In this document: in pieces, positions 17,578 to 25,530 of the stretch
Layout of the letters: each line of letters begins with the position of its first letter
How positions within the stretch are numbered: position 1 is the first letter of the stretch
Assembly: GCA_035539855.1 (NCBI GenBank)
Contig: DATLHO010000108.1
Coordinates: forward strand, 1-41,436
Direction of reading: 5' to 3'
DNA length: 41,436 nucleotides
Origin: DATLHO01 sp035539855
Lineage (GTDB): Bacteria; Bacteroidota; Ignavibacteria; OLB7
Notes under the pieces: generated by a model
Databases searched by the model: none
What the model saw: only the letters and a program-made list of their open reading frames with translations
What the model was told of the DNA's origin: nothing
Position numbers and translations under genes: made by a program

Positions 17578-17611
17578 CGGGAGGGACCGGGGTGATGGCC
17601 GGTCCCTCCCG
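17578..17611 (+). terminator. Terminator-type hairpin after PDZ gene
   Basis: A perfect 13-bp GC-rich stem (17578-17590 with 17599-17611) with an 8-nt loop is followed by TCGTTTCG. It starts 26 bp after the PDZ gene stop. Confidence 0.7.
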
Positions 17612-17686
17612 TCGTTTCGCCGCCCCGCGGTACGCATCTTGCCCTGCATCGGTCGGAGGTCCCCGCGGAACAATGGGGCAGTGTGG

Positions 17687-18649
17687 ATGATTCTCAGGAC
17701 CGGGTGGGAAGTCGTCTCCGAGACGTTCTCGAAGTGGATCGACGACAAGGCGCCGCGACTGGCCGCGGCGCTGTCGTACTACACGATCTTCGCGATCGCG
17801 CCGACGCTGGTGATCGTCATCGGCGTCGCGTCGATGGTCTTCGGCCAGGAAGCGGCGCAGGGGAAGATCGTCACCGAGATCGAGGGACTCGTCGGCCGCG
17901 ACGGCGCCGAGGCAGTGCAGACGATCCTCAAGAGCTCGGCGCAGGATGACTCCGGCGTGCTCGCAACGGTCCTCGGCTTCGTCGCGCTCATCATCGGCGC
18001 GACGACCGTCTTCATCGAGCTGCAGGATTCCCTCAACACCATCTGGGGCGTGCAGCCGAAGCCCGGCCGGGGCATCATGGGGATGCTCAGGGATCGTGTG
18101 ATGTCCTTCGCAATGGTCGTCGGCACCGGCTTCGTGCTGATGGTGTCGCTGGTGGTGAGCGCGGCGCTCAGCGCGCTCGAGACGTGGATGGTCCGCGTGA
18201 TGCCGGAGATGAGCATCATCATCATCCAGATCGTGCAGACGATTGTCTCGCTCGTGATCTTCACGCTGCTGATTGGCGCGATCTATCGCGTGCTGCCAGA
18301 CGCGAAGATCTCCTGGCGCGACGTCGGCATCGGAGCGTTCATCACCGCCGCGCTGTTCACGCTGGGCAAGTTTCTGATCGGACTGTATCTTGGCCAGGGC
18401 AGCGTCGCGTCGACCTACGGCGCGGCCGGATCCCTCGCCGTCCTGTTCGTCTGGGTCTATTACTCGGGTCTCATCTTCTTCCTCGGTGCGGAGTTCACGA
18501 AGGTCTACGCCAATCGCTGGGGAGGCAGGGTCGAGCCAACGAGCAATGCGATCCTGCTCGGCACGAAGGTCTGCGTCCAGCCCGACGGCTCTCCGGCGGA
18601 GGACATCGACGCGATGGCCGAGAAACGATCCGAACGGATCAGCCAGTAG
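17687..18649 (+). CDS. YihY/BrkB-family inner membrane protein
   Basis: The 320-residue product has six predicted transmembrane helices at about 31-52, 92-111, 138-162, 177-199, 212-234 and 247-269. The family hallmark RLAAALSYYTIFAIAPTLVI lies at the first helix. Other family segments are LQDSLNTIWGV, VLPDAKISWRDVGIGA and GSVASTYGAAGSLAVLFVWVYYS. The YihY/BrkB family was once annotated as ribonuclease BN; that assignment is obsolete and the true transport or envelope role is unknown. ATG 17687 is preferred over the upstream GTG/TTG codons because it starts right before the amphipathic N-terminal helix. Ten bases separate the stop from the beta-lactamase-like gene, so the two may be co-transcribed. 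Confidence 0.92.
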   Translation: MILRTGWEVVSETFSKWIDDKAPRLAAALSYYTIFAIAPTLVIVIGVASMVFGQEAAQGKIVTEIEGLVGRDGAEAVQTILKSSAQDDSGVLATVLGFVALIIGATTVFIELQDSLNTIWGVQPKPGRGIMGMLRDRVMSFAMVVGTGFVLMVSLVVSAALSALETWMVRVMPEMSIIIIQIVQTIVSLVIFTLLIGAIYRVLPDAKISWRDVGIGAFITAALFTLGKFLIGLYLGQGSVASTYGAAGSLAVLFVWVYYSGLIFFLGAEFTKVYANRWGGRVEPTSNAILLGTKVCVQPDGSPAEDIDAMAEKRSERISQ

Positions 18650-18659
18650 ACCACCGACG

Positions 18660-19718
18660 ATGCGCGCGCTCGCCCGACTCTCCATCCTTCTGCTTTCCCT
18701 CGCGCTCGGTTCGTGCGCGCTCGACGACGCGGACGAGGCCGTGCCGGCCGATTCGCTCGCGGCCGTCTCCGACGCCGAGATCATGCGCATCGACACGACG
18801 CTGCACGACTCGCTGCGGCGCATCGAAGCGCGCTCGGGGGGACGGCTCGGCTTCGCCGCGATCCACCTGGAGAGCGGCTGGCGCACGGTCTACGGCGGCA
18901 CCGAGACCTACCCGCTCGCGAGCGTCGCGAAGCTGCCGATGGCCGTCGCGTTCCTTCGCATGGTCGACAGCGAACACTACCGTCTCGACACGACCGTGCG
19001 CCTGACGCGCGACGACCACCGCCCCGGCGCCAGTCGCGTCTACCACCGGACGATGCGCGACTCCGGCGGCGCGGTCTCGCTGCACGCATTGCTGGTCGCG
19101 ATGCTCGCCGAGAGCGACAACACCGCGAGCGACTTCATCCTGCGCCTCGCCGGAGGTCCCCGTGTCGCCGACGACATGATGCGGCGCATCGGCCTCGAGG
19201 CCGTCGACATCTCGAGCTACGAGGGCGAACTGATCCTGCAATGGGCCGGCGTCGATCCCATGGCGAGCGACAGCGCGTGGACGCGGGATCGGATGTACGC
19301 GAAGATGCAGGAAGCGGGCAAGGAGGCGTGGGAGGCTGCGCAGGCGCGGCTCGTCGACGACCCGCGCGACGCCGCGCCGCCGGAGCCATTGGCGCGGCTG
19401 CTCGTCGCGCTCGCGCGCGGACGCATCCTCTCGCCGGCGATGACCGACACGGTGCTGTCGATCATGTCGCGCGCGGTGACCGGACGCGGACGTCTTCCCG
19501 GTCTGCTGCCGCCGGGTACGCCGGTCGCTCACAAGACCGGGACGATTGGCTCGGTCGCCAACGACGTGGGCATCGTCACGCTTCCGAACGGTGAGCGCGT
19601 GGCGATCGCCGCGCTCATCAAGGACTCGCGCCTCGGCATGCGCGCCCGCGACCGGGCGATCGCCGCGGCCGCGAGCCTCGTCTATCAGCGCCTCTCCAAG
19701 GGACCGTCAGCACCCTGA
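18660..19718 (+). CDS. Class A beta-lactamase-like serine hydrolase, lipoprotein
   Basis: The 352-residue product begins with a lipoprotein signal (LALGSC, Cys19). It has the class A motifs in order: SVAK with nucleophile Ser88 and Lys91, SDN at 152-154, and KTG at 292-294. An omega-loop glutamate could be Glu188 or Glu190 in SSYEGEL, which resembles but does not match the standard ExxLN. About 35 residues (205-242) are inserted between the omega loop and KTG. The protein may therefore be a penicillin-interacting hydrolase or a divergent beta-lactamase; substrate and resistance phenotype cannot be inferred. It would act at the outer side of a membrane. It follows the YihY gene by ten bases. 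Confidence 0.88.
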   Translation: MRALARLSILLLSLALGSCALDDADEAVPADSLAAVSDAEIMRIDTTLHDSLRRIEARSGGRLGFAAIHLESGWRTVYGGTETYPLASVAKLPMAVAFLRMVDSEHYRLDTTVRLTRDDHRPGASRVYHRTMRDSGGAVSLHALLVAMLAESDNTASDFILRLAGGPRVADDMMRRIGLEAVDISSYEGELILQWAGVDPMASDSAWTRDRMYAKMQEAGKEAWEAAQARLVDDPRDAAPPEPLARLLVALARGRILSPAMTDTVLSIMSRAVTGRGRLPGLLPPGTPVAHKTGTIGSVANDVGIVTLPNGERVAIAALIKDSRLGMRARDRAIAAAASLVYQRLSKGPSAP

Positions 19719-19758
19719 GCAGGCGCTGAGCGGCGCACCAATCCTCACACGCCCGCGG

Positions 19759-19796
19759 ACGTAGATTCGTCTCTCCCTTGCGTAGATTTACGTCTC
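19759..19796. promoter_or_regulatory. Direct repeat upstream of paaA, possible operator
   Basis: Two related sequences, ACGTAGATTCGTCTC (19759-19773) and CGTAGATTTACGTCTC (19781-19796), lie about 21 bp apart, roughly two helical turns, and 38-75 bp before paaA. The spacing suits a repressor or activator site, but no known consensus was matched. Confidence 0.35.
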
Positions 19797-19833
19797 TGCC
19801 CCCGTTCGAACGCTCGCATTCGAGGAGAACCCG

Positions 19834-20820
19834 ATGTACGGTAGTGTTTCTGTTGTCGATACCAAGCCCCAGGCCGACGCCGTCGCCGACGACCCGGAGA
19901 AGCTCGCGGTGTTCGAGGCGCGTATCGACCGCGGCGAGAAGATCGAGCCGCACGATTGGATGCCGGCCGAGTACCGCCGCCAGCTCGTCCGCATGATCGA
20001 GCAGCACGCGCACTCCGAGATCATCGGCGCGCTCCCCGAAGGCACGTGGATCACGCGCGCTCCCGGCTTCCGCCGCAAGATGGCGCTCATGGCCAAGGTG
20101 CAGGACGAGGTCGGCCACGGCCAGCTTCTGTACAGCGCCGCGGAGACTCTCGGCAAGTCGCGCGAGTCGATGATCAACGACCTGATCAGCGGCAAGTCGA
20201 AGTACTCCAACGTTTTCAACTACCCGGCGAAGACCTGGGCCGACACCGCGGTCATCGCGTGGCTCATCGACGCCGGCGCGATCATCAACCAGGTCACGAA
20301 CTCCAAGGGATCGTACGGACCCTACTGCCGCGCGCTCGAGCGCATCTGCATCGAGGAGTCGTTCCACCTGAAGTACGGCTACGACAACGTCGTCACGCTC
20401 GCGACCGGCACGCCGACGCAGCGCGCGATGGTCCAGGAGGCGCTCACGCGCTGGTGGACGCCGATCATGCACTTCCACGGACCGCCCGACAAGGTCTCGG
20501 TGCACACCGAGAAGCTCGTGCGCTGGAAGATCAAGCTCGCGACCAACGACGAGATGCGTCAGTCGTTCCTCGACATGTACGTGCCGAAGATCTGGGAGCT
20601 CGGTCTGACCGTTCCCGATCCGGAGCTGCGCAAGGATCCCGAGACCGGCACGTGGCTCTACAGCGAGCCCGACTGGAACGAGTTCTTCGAGGTCATCAAG
20701 GGCAACGGCCCGTGCAACGCCGAGCGCCTCGCCGTCCGACGCATGGCCGAGGAGAACGGACGCTGGGTCCGCCTCGCACTCAATCGTCCGAGCGCGAAGT
20801 ACGTCACGCCCCTTTCGTAA
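19834..20820 (+). CDS. paaA: 1,2-phenylacetyl-CoA epoxidase, catalytic subunit A
   Basis: The 328-residue product is the diiron catalytic subunit of the multicomponent oxygenase that epoxidises the ring of phenylacetyl-CoA. Two ExxH iron motifs are visible: DEVGH (Glu92/His95) and EESFH (Glu175/His178). Family segments include WITRAPGFRRKMALMAKVQD, NYPAKTWADTAVIAWLID and HFHGPPDK. The length is close to that of typical PaaA (about 310-330). The gene is the first of paaABCD, with 21 bp to paaB. The start at 19834 yields a conventional N-terminus. Possible operator repeats lie just upstream. The rest of the phenylacetate catabolic set (paaE, G, Z, J, F, H, K) is not in this window. Confidence 0.97.
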   Translation: MYGSVSVVDTKPQADAVADDPEKLAVFEARIDRGEKIEPHDWMPAEYRRQLVRMIEQHAHSEIIGALPEGTWITRAPGFRRKMALMAKVQDEVGHGQLLYSAAETLGKSRESMINDLISGKSKYSNVFNYPAKTWADTAVIAWLIDAGAIINQVTNSKGSYGPYCRALERICIEESFHLKYGYDNVVTLATGTPTQRAMVQEALTRWWTPIMHFHGPPDKVSVHTEKLVRWKIKLATNDEMRQSFLDMYVPKIWELGLTVPDPELRKDPETGTWLYSEPDWNEFFEVIKGNGPCNAERLAVRRMAEENGRWVRLALNRPSAKYVTPLS

Positions 20821-20841
20821 GTCCCCTCTTCCGCAGATTCC

Positions 20842-21237
20842 ATGAGACTCACGTCCCTCGATCCACGCATCAGCCGCTCGGAGCTCCCCGAGGAGACCGA
20901 CTGGAGCACGCTCGCGCCGCTCGACCAGCATGAGACCTGGGAGGTCTTCCACATCGAGAAGCGTGGCGAGCACCCGGTGCACGTCGGGTCGCTGCACGCG
21001 CCGAGCGCGGAGCTCGCGCTGGTCTACGCCAAGGAGCAGTACGGCCGTCGCGCCAGGAGCTTCGGAATCTGGGTCGTGCGCACCGCCGATGTCTTCACGA
21101 TCGGCGGCGACGACGACGCCGACATCTTCGCGACGACGCCGGAGAAGACCTATCGCGAGGCGGCGGGCTATCGCGTCGGAACACGACTGACGGCATTCAA
21201 GCGGAAGATGGCCGCGGAGGGCGGTACCAATGGCTGA
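20842..21237 (+). CDS. paaB: 1,2-phenylacetyl-CoA epoxidase subunit B
   Basis: This 131-residue protein matches PaaB through WEVFHIEKRGEHPVHVGSLH, ELALVYAKEQYGRR, IWVVRTADVF and KTYREAAGYR. PaaB bridges PaaAC heterodimers in the epoxidase complex and has no metal site. It is somewhat longer than the approximately 95-residue enterobacterial protein because of about 25 extra N-terminal residues. Its end overlaps the start of paaC by eight bases, indicating coupled translation. Confidence 0.95.
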   Translation: MRLTSLDPRISRSELPEETDWSTLAPLDQHETWEVFHIEKRGEHPVHVGSLHAPSAELALVYAKEQYGRRARSFGIWVVRTADVFTIGGDDDADIFATTPEKTYREAAGYRVGTRLTAFKRKMAAEGGTNG

Positions 21238-21991
21238 TACCGGAGCATTGAAGGACCTGCTCTTCCGCATGGCGGACGACGAGCTGATCATCGCGCATCG
21301 CAACTCTGAGTGGACGGGTCTCGGACCGCTGCTCGAGGAGGACATCGCGTTCTCGTCGATCGCGCAGGACAAGCTCGGCCACGCCTACGCGCTCTACCAG
21401 ATGCTCGAATCGCTCGGCGAGTCCGAGCCCGACACGACCGCGTTCGCGCGCGACGAGTCGGCGTTCCGCTGCTGCCAGCTCGTCGAGTATCCGATCGGCG
21501 ACTATGCCTTCAGCCTCGTGCGGCATTTCATGTTCGACCTCGCCGAGTCGCTGCGCTACGAGATGCTCGAGAAGTCGAGCTACGAGCCGCTTGCGAAGCT
21601 CGCGCTGAAGGTGCGGGGCGAGATCAAGTACCACACCTTCCACGCGGTCACGTGGATGGAGCAGCTCGGCGCCAAGGGCAACGACGAAAGCCGCGCGCGC
21701 ATGCAGGCCGCGGTCGACGAGGTCTTCCCGCTCGCACTCGGCATCTTCGAGCCCTCCGAGCGTGACGCCCTGCTCGATGCCGCGGGCGTCTTCGCAGGCG
21801 AGGCCGTCCTCGAGGAGCGCTGGCTCGCCGCGATGGCTCCGGTACTCGAGCGCGCGACGTTGACGCTGCCGGATCGCGCGACCATCACGCCCGCCTACGG
21901 CGGCCGCGTCGGCCTGCACACCGAGCATCTGGCGCCCCTGCTCGAGGAGATGGGCGAAGTGTTCCGGATCGATCCGACGGCGGAGTGGTAG
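21230..21991 (+). CDS. paaC: 1,2-phenylacetyl-CoA epoxidase subunit C
   Basis: The 253-residue product is the structural ferritin-like partner of PaaA. Recognisable segments are LLFRMADDELIIAHRNSEWTG (first helix), EEDIAFSSIAQDKLGHAYAL, RDESAFRCCQLVEYP, GEIKYHTFHAVTWMEQLG and GLHTEHLAPLLEEMGEV near the end. ExxH-like remnants are present, but PaaC normally does not carry the catalytic diiron centre. The start lies inside paaB. After the stop, 215 bp containing a palindromic element separate it from paaD. Confidence 0.96.
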   Translation: MADTGALKDLLFRMADDELIIAHRNSEWTGLGPLLEEDIAFSSIAQDKLGHAYALYQMLESLGESEPDTTAFARDESAFRCCQLVEYPIGDYAFSLVRHFMFDLAESLRYEMLEKSSYEPLAKLALKVRGEIKYHTFHAVTWMEQLGAKGNDESRARMQAAVDEVFPLALGIFEPSERDALLDAAGVFAGEAVLEERWLAAMAPVLERATLTLPDRATITPAYGGRVGLHTEHLAPLLEEMGEVFRIDPTAEW

Positions 21992-22042
21992 GGGAGGATG
22001 ATTCGTGGAGTGACGTGTTCCTCCCCCTCACGGGCGCGAAAA

Positions 22043-22147
22043 CGTCATCCTCGCGAGCGTAGCGAAGCGGGGATCTTTCTTCCGCGGTAGCGGTACCGTC
22101 CGGCACGGCTACCGCCGAAGAAAGGTTCCCGCTTCGCGAGAATGACG
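22043..22147. repeat. 105-bp palindromic element between paaC and paaD
   Basis: The terminal sequence CGTCATCCTCGCGAGCG is answered by CGCGAGAATGACG at the other end. Inner arms include an 8-bp pair (22084-22091 with 22108-22115) extended by TCTTTCTTC and GAAGAAAG. It shares ends, length and the GGGGATC(T/C)TTCTTC core with the 107-bp element at 28490-28596 and with the composite repeats. It looks like a small non-autonomous, MITE- or REP-like element inserted in the paa operon. Confidence 0.85.
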
Positions 22148-22206
22148 AGGGGGCCCATTCCCGGAAAAAGAGGAAAGAGAGAAGGAGATAAGAACGACAC
22201 CCCCTC

Positions 22207-22689
22207 ATGCACACACCCGACACCATCCTCCACGCCCTTCACGCGGTCAAGGATCCCGAGATCCCGACGATCTCGCTTGTGGAGCTCGGCGTGGTGCGTG
22301 CTGTCGAGGTCGATGACGACGGGATGGTGCGCGTGCTGATGACGCCGACGTTCGTCGGGTGCCCGGCGATGGACTACATGAAGCGCGACGTCGAGGCGGT
22401 GTTGCGCTCACTCGGCATCGAGCGCTTCAGCGTCGAGATCAATCTCGACGTGGCGTGGTCGACGAACCTCATCAGCGACGAAGGACGAGCGCGACTGCTC
22501 GAGCACGGCCTGGCGCCGCCGCCAGCCTTCGAGGGTGTCCTCGAGCTCGACGTGCTCAGCGATATGGCCTGCCCGTTCTGCGGCAGCCGCAACACGACGC
22601 TGCAGTCTCCGTTCGGTCCGACGCTCTGCCGCACGATCCACTACTGCCGTAACTGCTCGCAGGCGTTCGAGGGATTCAAGCCCATCTGA
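22207..22689 (+). CDS. paaD: PaaD, phenylacetyl-CoA epoxidase maturation factor
   Basis: This 160-residue protein has an N-terminal MIP18/DUF59 domain (about 1-95) with KDPEIPTISLVELGVVRAV and the Cys in FVGCPAMDYMK. A C-terminal zinc-ribbon follows: CPFCGS near 121-126, TLCRTIHYCRNC and QAFEGFKPI at the end. This architecture is specific for PaaD, which is thought to act in iron-sulfur assembly for the epoxidase system. It is separated from paaC by a palindromic element, so it may be transcribed by read-through or from its own promoter. Its stop codon directly abuts that of the convergent glutaminyl cyclase gene (22687-22689 and 22690-22692). paaE, the reductase subunit, does not follow. Confidence 0.94.
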   Translation: MHTPDTILHALHAVKDPEIPTISLVELGVVRAVEVDDDGMVRVLMTPTFVGCPAMDYMKRDVEAVLRSLGIERFSVEINLDVAWSTNLISDEGRARLLEHGLAPPPAFEGVLELDVLSDMACPFCGSRNTTLQSPFGPTLCRTIHYCRNCSQAFEGFKPI

Positions 22690-23508
22690 TCACGCCGCTT
22701 TCGCCACGACCTCGATCTCGAACAGGAACGACCAGAGCTTGCCGGTGACGAAGATGCGCTTCGTCGCGGGGTCGTACGCGATGCCGTTGAGCACGTCCTC
22801 CCGACCCGTTCTGCCCTGTGCCGGCAACAATCCCCGCAGGTCGATGATCCCCTTGACCATGCCGCTCGTCGGATCGATCCGCAGGATGCGATCGGTCGTA
22901 TACACGTTCGCCCAGATCTCCCCCTCCACCCACTCCAGCTCGTTGAGATTGATCGCCGGAGGACCGCCCGCGAAGCTCACCGTGAACGTCGCGGTCGTCG
23001 ACCCGTCGGTCGGATCGAGCACGCGCAGACGGTTGCTGCCGTCGCTCATGTAGAGTCGCGATCCGTCGGAGGTGATCCCCCAGCCTTCTCCGTAATACGG
23101 GAAGGTGTCGATCTGCCGAAAGGTCGCCATGTCGTAAACGAAGCCGACGCTGTTCTGCCAGGTGAGCTGGTACAGCCGGTCGCCGTGCAGCGCGAGTCCC
23201 TCGGCGAAGTACATCGCGGGAAGATCGAAGCGACGGATGACCTTGCCCGACTCGACCTCGACCTCGCGCAGACTGGAGTACCCATTGCGTCCGGTGCTCT
23301 CGAAGAACCGTCCGTCGTGAACGATCAGTCCCTGCGTGAACGCCGACGTGTCGTGCGGATACTGGTGGACGATGCGGTAGGTGAACTCCGGCACCGGAGG
23401 CGGCGTCGGTACCGCGGCCGCGGTGTCGGGCTGAGTGTCGTTGGACGTGTCGCCGTTGCAGGCCGAGAGGAACAGGGCCATGACCGCCAGGAGTGCGAAG
23501 CGCCGCAT
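22690..23508 (-). CDS. Glutaminyl-peptide cyclotransferase lipoprotein
   Basis: Starting at ATG 23508, the product has 272 residues and a lipoprotein signal (LFLSAC, Cys17). It matches the plant-type bacterial glutamine cyclotransferase family, a five-bladed propeller. Segments include YPHDTSAFTQGLIVHDGRFF, ESTGRNGYSSLREVE, AEGLALHGDRLYQLTWQN, YYGEGWGITSD, NELEWVEGEIWANVY and EDVLNGIAYD. The enzyme converts N-terminal glutamine of peptides to pyroglutamate with release of ammonia. In T9SS organisms many exported proteins acquire N-terminal pyroglutamate, and a lipoprotein enzyme would fit that role (inference). A longer frame reaches far upstream, but the lipoprotein signal identifies the start. 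Confidence 0.94.
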   Translation of the reverse strand: MRRFALLAVMALFLSACNGDTSNDTQPDTAAAVPTPPPVPEFTYRIVHQYPHDTSAFTQGLIVHDGRFFESTGRNGYSSLREVEVESGKVIRRFDLPAMYFAEGLALHGDRLYQLTWQNSVGFVYDMATFRQIDTFPYYGEGWGITSDGSRLYMSDGSNRLRVLDPTDGSTTATFTVSFAGGPPAINLNELEWVEGEIWANVYTTDRILRIDPTSGMVKGIIDLRGLLPAQGRTGREDVLNGIAYDPATKRIFVTGKLWSFLFEIEVVAKAA

Positions 23509-23655
23509 GTGCGAGGTGCAATGAGATCGTGAAGCCGCGGCGTCGGATCGCGCCGCGGCGGCTACGAAGATACTCACGGGCGTTTCCTGATCCTCATCAC
23601 GCGCGCGTGCACGCCGCGGTGCTATCGTCGCAGTGACGAACTCCACGAGGGAGCC

Positions 23656-24582
23656 ATGAACGCACCGAGCACCGGTATCGCGCGACGCATCGGCGGCGTC
23701 GTCGCGCTGATCGCGATTCTCCTGGTCGCCTACATCTCCGTGATCCGCCCCGGACAATGCCGATGGGGCGCGACCGACGCCGAGGTCGCACGCGCGATGC
23801 CTGGCGACGAGCTCGTCGCCGACCCGTCGCTCGACGCCACGCGCGCGATCACGATCCGCGGCACGCCCGATCAGATCTGGCCGTGGCTCGTGCAGATGGG
23901 ATTTCAGAAGGCAGGCTACTACGGCTACGATCTCGTCGAGAACATCGGCAGCGCTCGCGGCCTTCGCAGCGCCGATACGATCATCCCCGAGCTCCAGAGT
24001 CTTCACGTCGGCGACCGCGTCGAGATCTCGGCCGTTGCCTGGGTGCACGTTCGCGCGATCGAGCCGAACCGATTCATCGTCTGGGGCAGCGACGATCGAC
24101 CCGCGACCGGCAGCTTCCTCTGGGCTCTCGAGCCCGTCGACTCGGCACATACGCGACTCATCAGTCGCGTGCGCCTGCACTACGTGACCGAGTTTCCGCT
24201 GATCCTGCTGCAGGGCTTCACCGAGCTCTTCGACCACGTCGCGATCCGGCGGATCCTCCATGGCGTTCGCGCTCGCGTCGAGGGCGACGACGACCGGCTG
24301 CGTTCGCAGATCCTCGACATGACACCGTGGGCGCTGTCGTTCGGGGCGATGATCGTGGCGATGGTGCTGATGTTCAGGCGCCGGCGCTGGGCCGCGGCCT
24401 GGGTCGCCGCCCTGGCGTTCGGAGGCGCCCTCCTGTTCACGCTGTACAGTGACGCCGATCCGTCGACCGAGCTCGCCGTGCTCTTCGTCCTTGTTCCGTT
24501 GCTGGTCGGCGCGTGGCGGTCGGATGCTCCGTCGGGCTCGCCCCGCGTCGGGACGCCGTCGGCGTGGCTGGCGCACCGTTGA
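23656..24582 (+). CDS. SRPBCC-domain membrane protein
   Basis: The 308-residue protein has one N-terminal transmembrane helix (about 13-32). An SRPBCC/polyketide-cyclase-like domain follows at about 60-200: CRWGATDAEVARAMPGDEL, RAITIRGTPDQIWPWLVQMG, GYYGYDLVENI, IIPELQSLHVGD. Three further hydrophobic helices lie at about 220-238, 243-262 and 274-290. The WGATD...PWLVQMG pattern is shared by a widespread group of membrane SRPBCC proteins without assigned function. The SRPBCC fold usually binds hydrophobic ligands, but the ligand here is unknown. It is divergent from the glutaminyl cyclase gene (147 bp) and convergent with the CusF-like gene. Confidence 0.82.
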   Translation: MNAPSTGIARRIGGVVALIAILLVAYISVIRPGQCRWGATDAEVARAMPGDELVADPSLDATRAITIRGTPDQIWPWLVQMGFQKAGYYGYDLVENIGSARGLRSADTIIPELQSLHVGDRVEISAVAWVHVRAIEPNRFIVWGSDDRPATGSFLWALEPVDSAHTRLISRVRLHYVTEFPLILLQGFTELFDHVAIRRILHGVRARVEGDDDRLRSQILDMTPWALSFGAMIVAMVLMFRRRRWAAAWVAALAFGGALLFTLYSDADPSTELAVLFVLVPLLVGAWRSDAPSGSPRVGTPSAWLAHR

Positions 24583-24608
24583 GCGACGATCGGCGGTCGA
24601 GGGCATAG

Positions 24609-24652
24609 AAAAACGCGGGAGGCTGCGGACTCGCAATCGCAGCTCCCGCGTT
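24609..24652 (-). terminator. Intrinsic terminator of the CusF-like gene
   Basis: Arms 24612-24627 and 24638-24652 pair as a 15-bp stem with one bulged base. On the minus strand the stem runs into five T residues (A run at 24609-24613). It is about 90 bp beyond the stop at 24741. Confidence 0.75.
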
Positions 24653-24740
24653 GAAGACGAACGGCTCGCTGGTCGGGGGGGGTTGACCGTCGAGGGCTGG
24701 CGGTCGGCCGCCGCCCCGGGCGAATCGCTCGACCGTTGTG

Positions 24741-25394
24741 CTACTTCGTCCCTTCCTTTGCGTGCTTGGCGCAGCAGGCGTCGCCGCCGGCCTTGCCGTC
24801 ATGCTTGCACGCCTGGCCATCCTTGTGCTCTGCGCACTTCTCACCGTCCTTGTGCCCGGCGCACTTCTCGCCGTCCTTGTGCCCGGTGCACTCTTCACCG
24901 TCCTTGTGCTCGGCGCACTTCTCACCGTCCTTGTGCCCGGCGCAGCCTGCGTGGGCGCCGGTTGCGGCGGCGTCCGCGCTTTCGACGGGTCCGAAGCCGA
25001 CCAGCGCGGTCATGCTCGGGTTGACGTGGAGGATGAAGGCTTTCTCGTCGCCGACCTTGAGGCTCTCGAACATCGCCGGATCGGCAACGTCGAACGGCAT
25101 GGTCATCGCCTCCATGTAGTCGCCGATCTTCTCGTGCTTCAGCGTGATCTTCTTGTTCTCGACGTCGATGGCCGTGACGACGCCCTTGAAGGTGTACGTC
25201 GCCATGTCCTTCGCGTGGCCCTCGGCTGCGGCTCCGCCTTCGTCGGCCGTGCCGCCATCACCGTGATCGTGACCCTCGTGTCCGCCGCCGCTGACCGCGG
25301 CAATCGGCTCCGGGCTTTCGGCGCTGACGCCGGCGATCGTCAGACCGCCGACGATCGCCATGCCGAGGATCGCATACATCTTGGAGACCGTCAT
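24741..25394 (-). CDS. Exported CusF-like metal-binding protein with Cys/His repeat tail
   Basis: From ATG 25394 the product has 217 residues and a signal peptide (cleavage near GVSAE). A His-rich stretch (GGGHEGHDHGDGG, 37-49) precedes a copper-binding CusF-like domain at about 66-125. The metal-site residues His87, Met94, Met97 and Met99 occur in KHEKIGDYMEAMTMPF. After a short linker, residues 151-195 are five tandem nine-residue units of the type CAGHKDGEK. A last Cys/His group (ACKHDGKAGGDACCAKH) ends the chain. The tail alone has eight Cys and several His. The protein probably sequesters Cu or another soft metal in the periplasm or outside the cell. No efflux genes are adjacent. An upstream extension of the frame to 25490 lacks a signal sequence and is rejected. 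Confidence 0.87.
   Translation of the reverse strand: MTVSKMYAILGMAIVGGLTIAGVSAESPEPIAAVSGGGHEGHDHGDGGTADEGGAAAEGHAKDMATYTFKGVVTAIDVENKKITLKHEKIGDYMEAMTMPFDVADPAMFESLKVGDEKAFILHVNPSMTALVGFGPVESADAAATGAHAGCAGHKDGEKCAEHKDGEECTGHKDGEKCAGHKDGEKCAEHKDGQACKHDGKAGGDACCAKHAKEGTK
24810..24944 (-). repeat. Five tandem 27-bp coding repeats (CxxHKDGEx)
   Basis: Five 27-bp units encode CAGHKDGEK, CAEHKDGEE, CTGHKDGEK, CAGHKDGEK and CAEHKDGQA. They stay in frame and are near-identical at the DNA level, which implies recent unit duplication. Confidence 0.92.
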
Positions 25395-25530
25395 AGCTCG
25401 TTCCTCTGGTGCTCTCTTGGACTGATCGGGGAAGTGACGTCGCACTCCGCCGGCGAACAGTCGCAAGTTGCCACCTCGGCGACACGGCAACTATGACCGG
25501 CGTCATGGTGAGCGCCCAGCAGCGCGGGGA

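Noticed and set aside
16502..18886. Long minus-strand frame across the PDZ and YihY genes
   Set aside because: It is charged low complexity and spans two well-supported plus-strand genes and a terminator.
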